Below, one piece after another: positions 1 through 7,027 of a DNA stretch of 9,136 nt. Made by a program: the position numbers and the translations under genes. The DNA is from Bacillota bacterium (lineage in GTDB: Bacteria; Bacillota; Limnochordia; Darwinibacteriales; Darwinibacteriaceae): positions 1 through 9,136 of the forward strand of contig JAAZLB010000331.1 of assembly GCA_012799535.1 (NCBI GenBank), in the 5' to 3' direction. A model generated the notes under the pieces. It was given only the letters and a program-made list of their open reading frames with translations, had not been told where the DNA came from and ran no database searches. How positions within the stretch are numbered: position 1 is the first letter of the stretch; each line of letters starts with the position of its first letter.

Positions 1-1220
1 ATCCACAAATACTTTCCTTCCCGGGAAAAGGTGGTACTGGGAATCATAGAAAAAGCGGTCATGAGCATAAAGAACAAAACCACACCGCCAAAGAGCATTA
101 ACGGCGGCCATTCTTGCTGGGTCAAGAATTCAAAGGGGTTTTCCCCCATATTCTTCGCAAAAAGAGGTAAAACAGCCATCACCGGGAGTAACACATAACC
201 AACTAGACCATTAAGTGCGAAACCAGGATTTCGGACAAAGAGTCTGACTTCAGTGGCCACCAATGTCCAAAAAGCAGGTTGTACCTTGGTGTTTTTCCAA
301 TCAACCCCCTTAGAAGATACCCCCTTGCTTCCTTCTAAACCGGCAACCACCCCTTGCAAGAATACCTTCTCCCCCATAATATACAGAACAGCTAAGCCAA
401 CCACACTCGTACTCACCAAATAGAACAAGTGTAGCCAGCCTTGCCACGTATCACTATAGGCCATGGCCTGGGCAGCCCAGATCGTGGTAGGAAAAACACG
501 ACCAACCACCCGCACTAATCCATCGGTCTGACCAAGGATTTCATTAAGAAAAACTTCTGGATCCCCATCCCCAACATTATTTTGCATCCAAATCTGAAAG
601 CCTACCATGATCACAATCAGCAAAATGCCACCAATTAAAGTGAAGGCATCCTTATGCTGGCTAAAATTAGTAAAACGCATCAAGATCACCGCAATTAAGC
701 TTGCGATGACCAAGGGCAAGATGGGTAAAAACAAGAACACGAACAAGGCACTAACCAAGTACCCTACTCCCACTCCTGCTAAGAGACTGTATTTAATCCA
801 AATGGGTAGCAAGACAACCGCGTTAATCACATATTGGCCAGTCAAAACTACCCCTAATTTTGCCAACAAAATTTCCCACGATTGAAGAGGCAAGGGCACC
901 AAAAGTTCCAAATCCGTACTGAAATAAAAGGCGGAAAGGATGTAGAAAAAGCCAAAAAACAGGGTCATCACCGCGACAATCAAAGCACCATAAACCAGAG
1001 CTAGATGGGGTTGACCAAATGCCAAACCTACTAGAAATAGTCGCTCAGTGAGGGACCATAAAAACCATACAGCCATGACCACAACTGGAACTAAAGTTAG
1101 CACCAACAATAAGGGTTCCCAAATGCGCCGTTTTTTCCTGAAATAATAGTACTTACCAGCGGACCAGCCATAATGCACATTGAGGGAGCTCAAATATAGG
1201 GCTTTTAACCTACTCATCAT
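1..1220 (-). CDS. ABC-2-type transporter permease (partial, C-terminus off the window)
   Basis: The frame is open from ATG 1220 to the left edge (406 codons plus two bases, no stop), so the 3' end is missing. The product is an integral membrane protein. Hydrophobic segments lie near residues 36-55, 72-100, 122-142, 150-181, 194-211, 264-282, 336-353 and 374-393. Two motifs recall the clostridial ABC-2 permease family that Pfam calls ABC_tran_2: an acidic-leucine-proline stretch DLELLVPLPL at 103-112, and TFSREGKYLW at 397-406, right where the window ends. Members are usually about 550 residues, so roughly a quarter is missing. The start overlaps the end of the upstream ATPase gene by 11 bases, which indicates translational coupling and a cognate ATPase/permease pair. 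ATG 1217 is an equally possible start. The substrate is unknown; an exporter role is inferred from the family. Confidence 0.85.
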   Translation of the reverse strand, partial: MMSRLKALYLSSLNVHYGWSAGKYYYFRKKRRIWEPLLLVLTLVPVVVMAVWFLWSLTERLFLVGLAFGQPHLALVYGALIVAVMTLFFGFFYILSAFYFSTDLELLVPLPLQSWEILLAKLGVVLTGQYVINAVVLLPIWIKYSLLAGVGVGYLVSALFVFLFLPILPLVIASLIAVILMRFTNFSQHKDAFTLIGGILLIVIMVGFQIWMQNNVGDGDPEVFLNEILGQTDGLVRVVGRVFPTTIWAAQAMAYSDTWQGWLHLFYLVSTSVVGLAVLYIMGEKVFLQGVVAGLEGSKGVSSKGVDWKNTKVQPAFWTLVATEVRLFVRNPGFALNGLVGYVLLPVMAVLPLFAKNMGENPFEFLTQQEWPPLMLFGGVVLFFMLMTAFSMIPSTTFSREGKYLW

Positions 1221-1956
1221 GGTTTCCACCATCCTCAGTGAGTTCTAAGAATAGGCGCTCCAGACTCAAATCTGCTTTTCGAGAGTCGTGTCGTAACTCG
1301 TCCATAGTTCCGCAGGCAATAAGTTGGCCTTGGCTAATAATCCCCACTCGATCACAGAGTTTTTCTGCTACCTCTAAGATATGAGTAGAAAAGAACACCG
1401 TATTACCCTGTTCCACATGTTCCCGCATAATTTCCTTAAATAAATGGGCCGATTTAGGATCCAAACCAACCATTGGTTCATCTAAGATAAACAGGGCTGG
1501 TGCGTGGAGCAAGGCACCTGTTAAGGCCAGTTTTTGTTGCATCCCGTGGGAGTAGCTCTGAATTAAGTCACCGGCAGCTTTAGTCAGTTGAAACATCTCT
1601 AGGTAATAATCAAGACGCTTGGAACGAGTAGGACCATCTACTCCAAACACATCACCAATAAGATTTAGATATTCTAATCCAGTCAAACGCTGATATAAAT
1701 TAGGATTATCAGGGACGAAACCAATAGAGTGTTTGGCTTGTACTGGATCCTTGGCTACATCATAACCATTAACTGTAATTTTCCCTCGATCCGCTTCTAA
1801 CAAACCTACAATCATCTTGATCGTGGTAGTTTTGCCAGCCCCATTAGGTCCTAGAAAACCAAAGATCTCGCCAGGACGGACCTCTAGATCTAAATCCAGC
1901 ACGGCGAACTGATCCGCACCCTTATATTTTTTAGAGACACCTTCTAGTTTCAGCAC
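1210..1956 (-). CDS. ABC transporter ATP-binding protein, ABC-2/exporter type
   Basis: This is a complete cytoplasmic nucleotide-binding subunit of 248 residues. Visible motifs are Walker A GPNGAGKTT at 36-44, signature YSHGMQQ at 135-141, Walker B LFILDEP at 155-161, D-loop GLDP at 164-167 and switch histidine H192. The usual Q-loop glutamine is replaced: the segment reads IGFVPDNPNLY (78-88), with D83 where Q is expected, as in several EcsA/YhaQ-like exporter ATPases. The start codon is GTG (1954-1956), preceded by a GGGAGG stretch at 1968-1973. Its 3' end overlaps the downstream permease start, so the two probably form one transporter. It follows permease C by 51 bases. It lacks the C-terminal extension of OppD/OppF proteins and is short for them, so it is not the obvious motor of the peptide importer upstream. 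Confidence 0.93.
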   Translation of the reverse strand: MLKLEGVSKKYKGADQFAVLDLDLEVRPGEIFGFLGPNGAGKTTTIKMIVGLLEADRGKITVNGYDVAKDPVQAKHSIGFVPDNPNLYQRLTGLEYLNLIGDVFGVDGPTRSKRLDYYLEMFQLTKAAGDLIQSYSHGMQQKLALTGALLHAPALFILDEPMVGLDPKSAHLFKEIMREHVEQGNTVFFSTHILEVAEKLCDRVGIISQGQLIACGTMDELRHDSRKADLSLERLFLELTEDGGNHDE

Positions 1957-2007
1957 AGTTTCTCTTCCCTCCCTTTCTAAGCTATCTTTTATATCTTCGA
2001 GCTAAAG

Positions 2008-2814
2008 TTATCTGTACCTTCTATGAATCCAACTGTCCCCTAAGAGATTAAAACCAATCACAGTCAGAGCGATAAAAAAGCCTGGAAATAACACACCCCA
2101 CGGGGCTAAGGAGGCGAAAGATTGGGCATCCCGCAGCATCCGCCCCCAACTTGGCTGCGGCGGTTGAATACCAACACCCAAATAGCTTAAAGAAGCCTCC
2201 ACTAGGATGGCCCCAGCTAAACTCAGAGAAAACTGAACCAAGAGAGCATCCCGCAAATTGGGTAAGATATGATAAAACATCATGCGTCTATCGGAGGCGC
2301 CTAGGGCCCTAGAGGCCTCTAAGTATGGCTGTGCCTTAATTTTTAAAACCTGGTTTCGAGTTAAACGAAGAAAGACAGGAATATTACCAAGGGCTATTGA
2401 CCACAGGATTACTGCAACGCCCGATTGCCAAACGGTGGCGAATAAAAGGGCTAACAAGATTATGGGTAAGGCTTGTAAACCATCACTTAAACGCATGGCA
2501 ACTTCATCCCACACTCCACCTCGAAAGCCAGCCCAGAGACCTAAAAGTACACCTACCAGTGCACCTAAAGAGACTGAGATCAAACCAAGAATTAAAGAAA
2601 CCTGGCCCCCCACTAACACCCGACTAAAAATATCTCGACCGAAATGATCCGTGCCAAAAGGATGTTGTAAAGAGGGTGATTGAAAGCGCAAAAGTACTGC
2701 AGTTTGACTAGGATTGTAAGGAGTATAAAAATAACCCACTAAAGTCATTAATACTACCAAACCTATAGAAATTATTCCCCAACAGCGTCTATTCATAGGG
2801 CAACCGTTATTCAT
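2008..2814 (-). CDS. Peptide/nickel-type ABC transporter permease, DppC/OppC family
   Basis: This 268-residue inner-membrane permease is the second channel half of a DppBC-like importer. The N-terminus has one membrane span (about 13-29) and then the family motif HPFGTDHFGRDIFSR at 51-65. The core carries spans near 72-97, 114-129, 132-149, 188-206 and 238-258. The cytoplasmic EAA loop that docks the ATPase is at 166-185 (E166, G172, I183-L184-P185). The family motif LSYLGVGIQPPQPSWG follows at 209-224. ATG 2814 is favoured because GAGG at 2822-2825 sits 7 bases upstream; this start overlaps the end of the dppB-like gene by 8 bases (coupling). An internal ATG at 2796 has no comparable ribosome site. 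The substrate cannot be told from sequence. No OppD/OppF-type ATPase genes follow, which is unusual for this family. Confidence 0.93.
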   Translation of the reverse strand: MNNGCPMNRRCWGIISIGLVVLMTLVGYFYTPYNPSQTAVLLRFQSPSLQHPFGTDHFGRDIFSRVLVGGQVSLILGLISVSLGALVGVLLGLWAGFRGGVWDEVAMRLSDGLQALPIILLALLFATVWQSGVAVILWSIALGNIPVFLRLTRNQVLKIKAQPYLEASRALGASDRRMMFYHILPNLRDALLVQFSLSLAGAILVEASLSYLGVGIQPPQPSWGRMLRDAQSFASLAPWGVLFPGFFIALTVIGFNLLGDSWIHRRYR

Positions 2815-3727
2815 AACGCAACCTCGGATCTAAAAGGGCAAGGCCTAAATCAAAGCCTAGGTTAAACACTAAGATCCCCATTACAATTAACATCACTAGT
2901 GTTTGCACCAGGGGCAAATCCCTTTGTAATACCCCGTTCAAAAGTAGTTGACCCACACCAGGTAGACCGAAAACTTGCTCCACCACAATCGTTCCTGCTA
3001 ACAGCTGGGCAAACTGTAACCCTGCTACCGTGAAGACTTCTATGGCACCATTACGGAGAGCGTGTTTATACAAAACGATATTCCTAGGTAAACCTTTTGC
3101 TTTAGCGGTGCGGATATAATCCTCCTCTAAAGCCTCACCAAGCCCCACATGAACAAAGCGAGTTAAAACCGCCGCCCTAGGCAAGGCGAGGGTGAAAACA
3201 GGAAGGATCAAACTAATAAACCCCTCACTCCCCCCCGGGGGTAAAAGGGTGAGCCTCACCGCGAAGAATTGGATCAATAAAAGACCTAGCCAAAATTGGG
3301 GAATGGCCATACCCATTTGGGTTCCTATGGAGAGTATCCTGGCCAGCGGACTATGACGATTTGTAGCCATGAACATTCCTGATGGAATGGCGATCAGTAG
3401 GGCTAAGCCTACTGCAAAAAGTGCCAACCTTATAGACAAAGGGATTGCATCTTGTAACAAATCGCGTACTGGTAAAGAGTAACGCAAAGAAGACCCCCAG
3501 TTCCCTTGGAAAAACCCAATCAACCAACCAAAGAAGCGAGAAATGGCCGGCTGATCCAGGTTTAATTCTCCACGGAGTTCCTGGTAAGCCTGGGGGCTTC
3601 CTTCCGTTCCTAAGACCAACAAAGCAGGATCACCGGGCAAAATCTGAATGATTAAGAAGGTTACTACACTAACTAAAAGGGCGGTGAGCGCAAAGCCCAC
3701 CGTCTTCTGCCATAAATAACGACCCAT
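2807..3727 (-). CDS. Peptide/nickel-type ABC transporter permease, DppB/OppB family
   Basis: This 306-residue permease is the partner of the DppC-like protein. Family marks are an N-terminal span ending in ILPGDP (29-34), DYIRTAKAKGL at 203-213 in the cytoplasmic ATPase-docking loop, VFGLPGVGQL at 252-261 and a C-terminal DPRLRY (300-305). Length is normal for the family (about 305-340). One small departure is that the usual ALRNALIP after the docking loop reads ALRNGAIEV (223-231), without the proline. ATG 3727 has AGGA at 3734-3737, 6 bases upstream. The gene begins 16 bases after the binding-protein stop and overlaps the dppC-like start, so SBP, B and C are clearly one operon. The protein should form the translocation pore with the C subunit and needs two ATPase subunits, which are not encoded next to it. 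Confidence 0.94.
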   Translation of the reverse strand: MGRYLWQKTVGFALTALLVSVVTFLIIQILPGDPALLVLGTEGSPQAYQELRGELNLDQPAISRFFGWLIGFFQGNWGSSLRYSLPVRDLLQDAIPLSIRLALFAVGLALLIAIPSGMFMATNRHSPLARILSIGTQMGMAIPQFWLGLLLIQFFAVRLTLLPPGGSEGFISLILPVFTLALPRAAVLTRFVHVGLGEALEEDYIRTAKAKGLPRNIVLYKHALRNGAIEVFTVAGLQFAQLLAGTIVVEQVFGLPGVGQLLLNGVLQRDLPLVQTLVMLIVMGILVFNLGFDLGLALLDPRLRYE

Positions 3728-3743
3728 TGAACATCCTACTTCC

Positions 3744-5231
3744 TTATCTAAACAGACTAGCTACATCCACGACGTAAATGGGATAATGACGCCAACCTTG
3801 GATTCCCTTGGCCATGGCCACAAGCTGCGGGGGATCCATAACAAAAATCCCCGGTAACTGTTGAGCTAAAATTTCTTGGGCTTGTAGATACGTTTCTCGC
3901 CGTTCTTCTCCCACTGTTTCAAGACCTCTTTGAATTAATGTGTCGTATCTGGTATGGGAAAAGTTGAAGAAATTGCGGCTATTCTCCGTTGTGTAACGGA
4001 CTAAAATCCCATGGGGATCTAGTCGTCCCGCTAAACCAATGATGGAGACCTCGTAATCCCGTTGAGTGTACACCCGCTCTAACCAAGTACCCCATTCCAC
4101 AATTTCCAAATCCACCTGAATACCTAGGGCTTTCCACTGTTCCGCGATTAGCTCCCCTGTTTGCACATGGAGGGGATAATTAGAAGGCAAGGTGAGTTTA
4201 AGCTGAAGCCTCTCCTGGTTAGCCTCCCTTAGCAAGGCCTTGGCCCTATTGGGATCATAAGTGTTAATGCTAGCTAACTGATCATTGTAAAAATCGGCCA
4301 TGGCGGGACTTAGAGCACTATAGATCTCCACCCCATGACCCCAAGCAGCTCCAAAGATCACTTCTTCTTGATTAACCCCTAACGCCAAAGCCTTACGAAC
4401 CCGCCAATCATCAAAGGGTGCCCGGGCATTATTAATGGCTAACACCTGCACCGTATTCATGGGAAATGAAAGAACCTGGATGCGGGGATTGCCCTCTACT
4501 TGATGTAAAACCGAGGTTTCCAAGCGGGGAATTAGATCCACCCTACCTGCCTTTAAATTCAAGACCATACTATTCTCATCTGGGATTATTAAAAATTTCG
4601 CTTCTTGAAAATAGGGTTTTTGCCCCGACCAATGCTGCTCAAATCTTTTCAAACGCAAATGCTGATTGGGTTTCCACTCTTCTAAGGAATAGGGACCTGT
4701 ACCAATGGGATGATGGGCTAGGTCTTGGGCATGGGCAGGATAAATTACTGCAAAGACTTCGGCTAAGGTATACAAAAATGCTCCATGAGGTTGGGAGAGT
4801 TTTATCTGCACCGCCCCATCCAAACCTTCAATACCTTGGATCATGGCCAACTCTCCAGCCCGTACCGCAATTTCTGGATTTCTAGCCCGATTCAAAGAAT
4901 ACACCACATCATCTACAGTTACTTTACTTCCATCGTGAAAAAAGGCCTCGCGCAAGTAAAAGGTATAAACTGTCTTAGTCTCATCTACAGTCCAAGTGTT
5001 TGCTAGTGCCCCTGCTACTTGACCAGTAGGAGTGGCTTTCACTAGACCCTCATAAATATTAAAGGCAATTTCCCCAGTGGCCGCGGCCACGGTTTTGACT
5101 GGATCAAAGCTATCTGGATCCGCGGGAACCGCGATATTAATCACCTGGGCAAAGGCACTACCCTGCACTAACACCAGGATAAGTACAACTAACCCATGCA
5201 AACTAATCTTCTTAATTATGTTAAAAGCCAT
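3744..5231 (-). CDS. Extracellular solute-binding protein, family 5 (peptide/nickel type)
   Basis: This 495-residue binding protein delivers substrate to the DppBC-like permeases. Residues 1-28 form a signal peptide: KK at 7-8, a hydrophobic core at 14-22 and a probable signal peptidase I site AFA|Q after A28. There is no cysteine, so no lipobox, which is unusual for a Gram-positive binding protein. Family-5 marks include FYLREAFFHDGSKVTVDDVV (91-110), GTGPYSLEEWKPNQ (177-190), LKAGRVDLIPRL (226-237) and the hinge-region stretch DDWRVRKALALGVNQEEV (274-291). Length is at the short end of the typical 500-560 range. The start is firm: AGGGAGG (5239-5245) lies 7 bases upstream, and the preceding regulator gene ends 2 bases before it. 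Substrate class (peptide, metal complex, sugar or other) cannot be assigned from motifs I can see. Confidence 0.94.
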   Translation of the reverse strand: MAFNIIKKISLHGLVVLILVLVQGSAFAQVINIAVPADPDSFDPVKTVAAATGEIAFNIYEGLVKATPTGQVAGALANTWTVDETKTVYTFYLREAFFHDGSKVTVDDVVYSLNRARNPEIAVRAGELAMIQGIEGLDGAVQIKLSQPHGAFLYTLAEVFAVIYPAHAQDLAHHPIGTGPYSLEEWKPNQHLRLKRFEQHWSGQKPYFQEAKFLIIPDENSMVLNLKAGRVDLIPRLETSVLHQVEGNPRIQVLSFPMNTVQVLAINNARAPFDDWRVRKALALGVNQEEVIFGAAWGHGVEIYSALSPAMADFYNDQLASINTYDPNRAKALLREANQERLQLKLTLPSNYPLHVQTGELIAEQWKALGIQVDLEIVEWGTWLERVYTQRDYEVSIIGLAGRLDPHGILVRYTTENSRNFFNFSHTRYDTLIQRGLETVGEERRETYLQAQEILAQQLPGIFVMDPPQLVAMAKGIQGWRHYPIYVVDVASLFR

Positions 5232-5233
5232 GG

Positions 5234-5827
5234 TTAAACCTCCCTACGCACTTGTAAACCGTAGCGCAAAACATCTAAAACTTCCCTAATGAACTCCCCA
5301 TTAGTGCCCCGCTCAAACTCATCCACTAAATCTTTGCCTACTGCATGGTAAACAAAAAACACCGCTTGCGGGTCTAAATCTGGATTGGCCTTCCCTGAAG
5401 CAATGGCCTCTTCTAGAAACTTAGAAAAATCTCGGGCCCGATCAATTCGCCCTTCTTCGATTTGGGGCAATAAGACCCGACTGTCCCAAAAGTTATTCGC
5501 GACCTGATGCAAAAGGGGAAAGTCCTTAGCAAACAAATGGGATTGCCAGTAATATTCCTCAAGTACTGTGAAAATGTCACCCTCCAAGGAGAATGCCTTG
5601 CCCACATAGGCTCTTTTCTGCTCATAGGCCAAGTCCACAATGTATAAATAGAGGTCCAGTTTATCCTCAAAATACTGATACATACTACCCTTGGCAATGC
5701 CACAATTGTCCACAATTCTACTTAAAGAAGCCTGTTCATAGGGATGTTTGGCGAATTCCTCCACGGATGCATCAAGCACCGCTTGGCGTCTTTCTGGATC
5801 TAAATTAAAAAAAGTTAATTTGGGCAT
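5234..5827 (-). CDS. TetR/AcrR-family transcriptional regulator
   Basis: This is a 197-residue DNA-binding regulator. The N-terminal TetR domain contains a helix-turn-helix at about 34-53 (SLSRIVDNCGIAKGSMYQYF), followed by the usual EDKLDLY. The C-terminal part (about 60-197) is the variable ligand-binding and dimerisation region. I chose ATG 5827 because GGGGGTGA (5832-5839) lies just upstream and the protein then opens MPKLTFFNLDPERR, like many clostridial homologues. The longer frame begins at a GTG (5863) with no good ribosome site and would sit only a few bases from the predicted transcript start. The gene leads the operon and is joined to the binding-protein gene with a 2-base gap, so autoregulation through the palindrome at 5878-5923 is likely (inference). 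The ligand is unknown. TetR-type control is more typical of drug exporters than of peptide importers. Confidence 0.93.
   Translation of the reverse strand: MPKLTFFNLDPERRQAVLDASVEEFAKHPYEQASLSRIVDNCGIAKGSMYQYFEDKLDLYLYIVDLAYEQKRAYVGKAFSLEGDIFTVLEEYYWQSHLFAKDFPLLHQVANNFWDSRVLLPQIEEGRIDRARDFSKFLEEAIASGKANPDLDPQAVFFVYHAVGKDLVDEFERGTNGEFIREVLDVLRYGLQVRREV
5239..5245 (-). promoter_or_regulatory. Ribosome binding site of the solute-binding protein gene
   Basis: AGGGAGG on the minus strand lies 7 bases before ATG 5231. It is inside the last codons of the TetR gene, whose TAA stop (5234-5236) falls in the spacer. Terminating ribosomes could therefore re-initiate directly, and the site fixes the binding-protein start. 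It is the strongest ribosome site in the operon, as expected for the most abundant component. Confidence 0.85.
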
Positions 5828-5876
5828 CAGTTCACCCCCGTTTTTGTATGACCACCCAGTCACATCCTGTAAAAAT

Positions 5877-5906
5877 AGTATACCATCTTTGCCTTAAACT
5901 TGCCAA
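5877..5906 (-). promoter_or_regulatory. Sigma-70/SigA-type promoter of the TetR-led operon
   Basis: On the minus strand a -35 box TTGGCA (5901-5906, five of six bases of TTGACA) is separated by 18 bases from a -10 box TATACT (5877-5882, five of six of TATAAT). Transcription would start near 5870, giving a leader of about 43 bases before ATG 5827. Both boxes lie inside or at the edge of the 46-bp palindrome, so a bound repressor would block polymerase. Confidence 0.7.
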
Positions 5907-5923
5907 GGGCAAATCTGGTATAC
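5878..5923. promoter_or_regulatory. 46-bp imperfect palindrome, candidate TetR operator
   Basis: The two arms are GTATACCA (5878-5885) with TGGTATAC (5916-5923), and TTTGCC (5888-5893) with GGCAAA (5908-5913). They are symmetric about 5900/5901, with a 2-by-2 mismatch between the outer and inner pairs and a 14-base centre. A second, shorter inverted repeat, TTGCC-aag-GGCAA (5900-5912), is nested and covers the -35 box. The position over the promoter of a TetR gene makes it the likely operator; the length would fit two dimers. No binding evidence is available from sequence alone. Confidence 0.65.
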
Positions 5924-5936
5924 CGCTAAGGTTAAT

Positions 5937-6473
5937 CTAGAAAATTATTAAACCGATGAGGGCACAAGCGAGCAAAACTCTAATAGGATCCCACTTTCGA
6001 TAGATCAAGCCTAAAAACACAATGATGGATAAAGCTAGAGTAGGCAAGTGTATGAATCCTGAGGCTAAAACCTGTAAGCTCGTGCTCCCCACTAAAATAG
6101 CGGCGGCTCCAACTAAGCCTGCCACCACTGGACGAATCCCGGCAAAGGTTGCTTGCACTCCTTTTGAAGTCTTGTACCGTTCCCAAAATTTACTCACGAT
6201 TAAAACACTGATTAATGAGGGCAAAACTACTGCAGTGGTAGCCAATAACGCCCCCCTTAATCCCGCGGCTCCATAACCAATAAAGGTAGCCGCATTTACT
6301 GCAATAGGTCCGGGGGTCATTTCCGCGATGCCTACAATATCAACAAACTCCTGGGGTGTCATCCAACCATAGCGCACAATTTCCTCTTGAATCAAAGCTA
6401 ACATGGCATAGCCCCCACCGATGGTGAAGAGACCAATCTTAAAGAATGAAGTAAATAATTGCATTAAGATCAT
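5937..6473 (-). CDS. Chromate transporter, short-chain CHR family (second of pair)
   Basis: This 178-residue membrane protein is one CHR domain, about half the length of a fused ChrA. Conserved features are GLFTIGGGYAM (14-24), EMTPGPIAVNAATFIG (51-66), a proline-containing span at 81-93 and AGIRPVVAGLVGAAA (111-125). Five or six hydrophobic segments follow the family pattern. It starts 2 bases after the stop of the other half, with AAGGG close upstream, so the two are co-translated. In split CHR systems, such as Bacillus subtilis ywrB/ywrA, both halves are needed together for chromate export. The GIRPVV element distinguishes this half from the first. An ATG three codons in is an alternative start. 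The native substrate may be another anion, since the family name rests on a few tested members. Confidence 0.92.
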   Translation of the reverse strand: MILMQLFTSFFKIGLFTIGGGYAMLALIQEEIVRYGWMTPQEFVDIVGIAEMTPGPIAVNAATFIGYGAAGLRGALLATTAVVLPSLISVLIVSKFWERYKTSKGVQATFAGIRPVVAGLVGAAAILVGSTSLQVLASGFIHLPTLALSIIVFLGLIYRKWDPIRVLLACALIGLIIF

Positions 6474-6475
6474 TT

Positions 6476-7027
6476 TTACCCTTGCCCCCCTTTAGTGGTG
6501 TAATAAAGGTAACCACTTAGTCCACCTAAGACCATCACCCAGATGACAGGGATGATCTTAAACACGCTAAGGAGAAGGGCCCCAAGGGCTATAACTAGGC
6601 CAAAACGGTCAATAATAGCCTCTCTCCCCACGCGGACTGCAGCCGCGGCAATTAGTCCAACCACGGCTGCACGCACCCCATTAAAAGCACTAGCCACATA
6701 AGGATTGGTTTGAAATTGCACAAAGAACTGTGCTATGATGAGAATAATTAGGATGGAAGGGGTTACAACACCTAAAAGAGCAACTATAGCTCCTGGAACC
6801 CCATAGAGACGCCCGCCTATAAAAACAGCAGTATTAACTCCAATAGCTCCTGGAACGGACTGAGCTAAGGCGAAAATGTCTAGAATTTCTTCTTTTTCCG
6901 CCCATCCCAGTTTCTCAACCACTTCCTTTTCAATTAGGGGCAACATGGCGAACCCACCACCAAAGGTAAAAAGACCGATGCGGAAAAATGCTGCAAATAA
7001 TGTCTTCCAACTTTTGTTTTTTTCCAT
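6476..7027 (-). CDS. Chromate transporter, short-chain CHR family (first of pair)
   Basis: This 183-residue membrane protein is the other single-domain CHR half. The family pattern is clear: GLFTFGGGFAMLPLIEKEVV (18-37), AQSVPGAIGVNTAVFIGG (55-72), LLGVVTPSILII (84-95) and FNGVRAAVVGLIAAAA (115-130), with hydrophobic spans through 77-105 and 144-175. ATG 7027 is supported by AAGGGGGG (7034-7041), 6 bases upstream. The gene leads a two-gene unit with the 178-residue half and is divergent from the HD-GYP gene. The two halves differ in sequence (SVPGAIGVN against MTPGPIAVN), consistent with an old duplication and probable heterodimer formation in opposite membrane orientations, as reported for this family. 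No ChrB or other chromate-responsive regulator gene is visible beside it. Confidence 0.93.
   Translation of the reverse strand: MEKNKSWKTLFAAFFRIGLFTFGGGFAMLPLIEKEVVEKLGWAEKEEILDIFALAQSVPGAIGVNTAVFIGGRLYGVPGAIVALLGVVTPSILIILIIAQFFVQFQTNPYVASAFNGVRAAVVGLIAAAAVRVGREAIIDRFGLVIALGALLLSVFKIIPVIWVMVLGGLSGYLYYTTKGGQG

Larger units (their letters stand above)
5871..5923 (-). terminator. Possible intrinsic terminator after the chrA pair (same palindrome)
   Basis: Read as minus-strand RNA, the palindrome folds into an 8-bp outer stem and a 6-bp inner stem. The mismatch between them is a tandem GA opposite GA, which can form stable sheared pairs. The loop is 14 bases. The run TATTTTT (5877-5871) follows directly. 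This could end transcription from the chrA pair, whose stop is at 5937-5939. It competes with reading the same DNA as operator and promoter; both roles could coexist. Confidence 0.45.

Noticed and set aside
607..885. Plus-strand reading frame of 92 codons
   Set aside because: It lies opposite the continuous minus-strand ABC-2 permease frame, has lysine- and threonine-rich content typical of a shadow frame, and has no ribosome site.
1210..1956. ABC ATPase as the OppD/DppD motor of the importer
   Set aside because: At 248 residues it is too short, lacks the C-terminal oligopeptide-transporter extension, and overlaps the ABC-2 permease gene, which is its more likely partner.
1957..2007. TATAAA-like box between the dppC-like gene and the ABC ATPase gene
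   Set aside because: No acceptable -35 box at 16-19 bases and no hairpin that would end the upstream transcript, so I do not call a separate promoter or terminator here.
4466..4885. Plus-strand reading frame of 139 codons
   Set aside because: It is antisense to the well-supported solute-binding protein gene, has no domain pattern and no ribosome site. The same holds for plus frames at 2282-2647, 3445-3651 and 5593-5808.
5413..5715. Minus-strand frame of 100 codons in the regulator gene
   Set aside because: It is an alternative frame within the TetR gene, whose own frame matches the family throughout.
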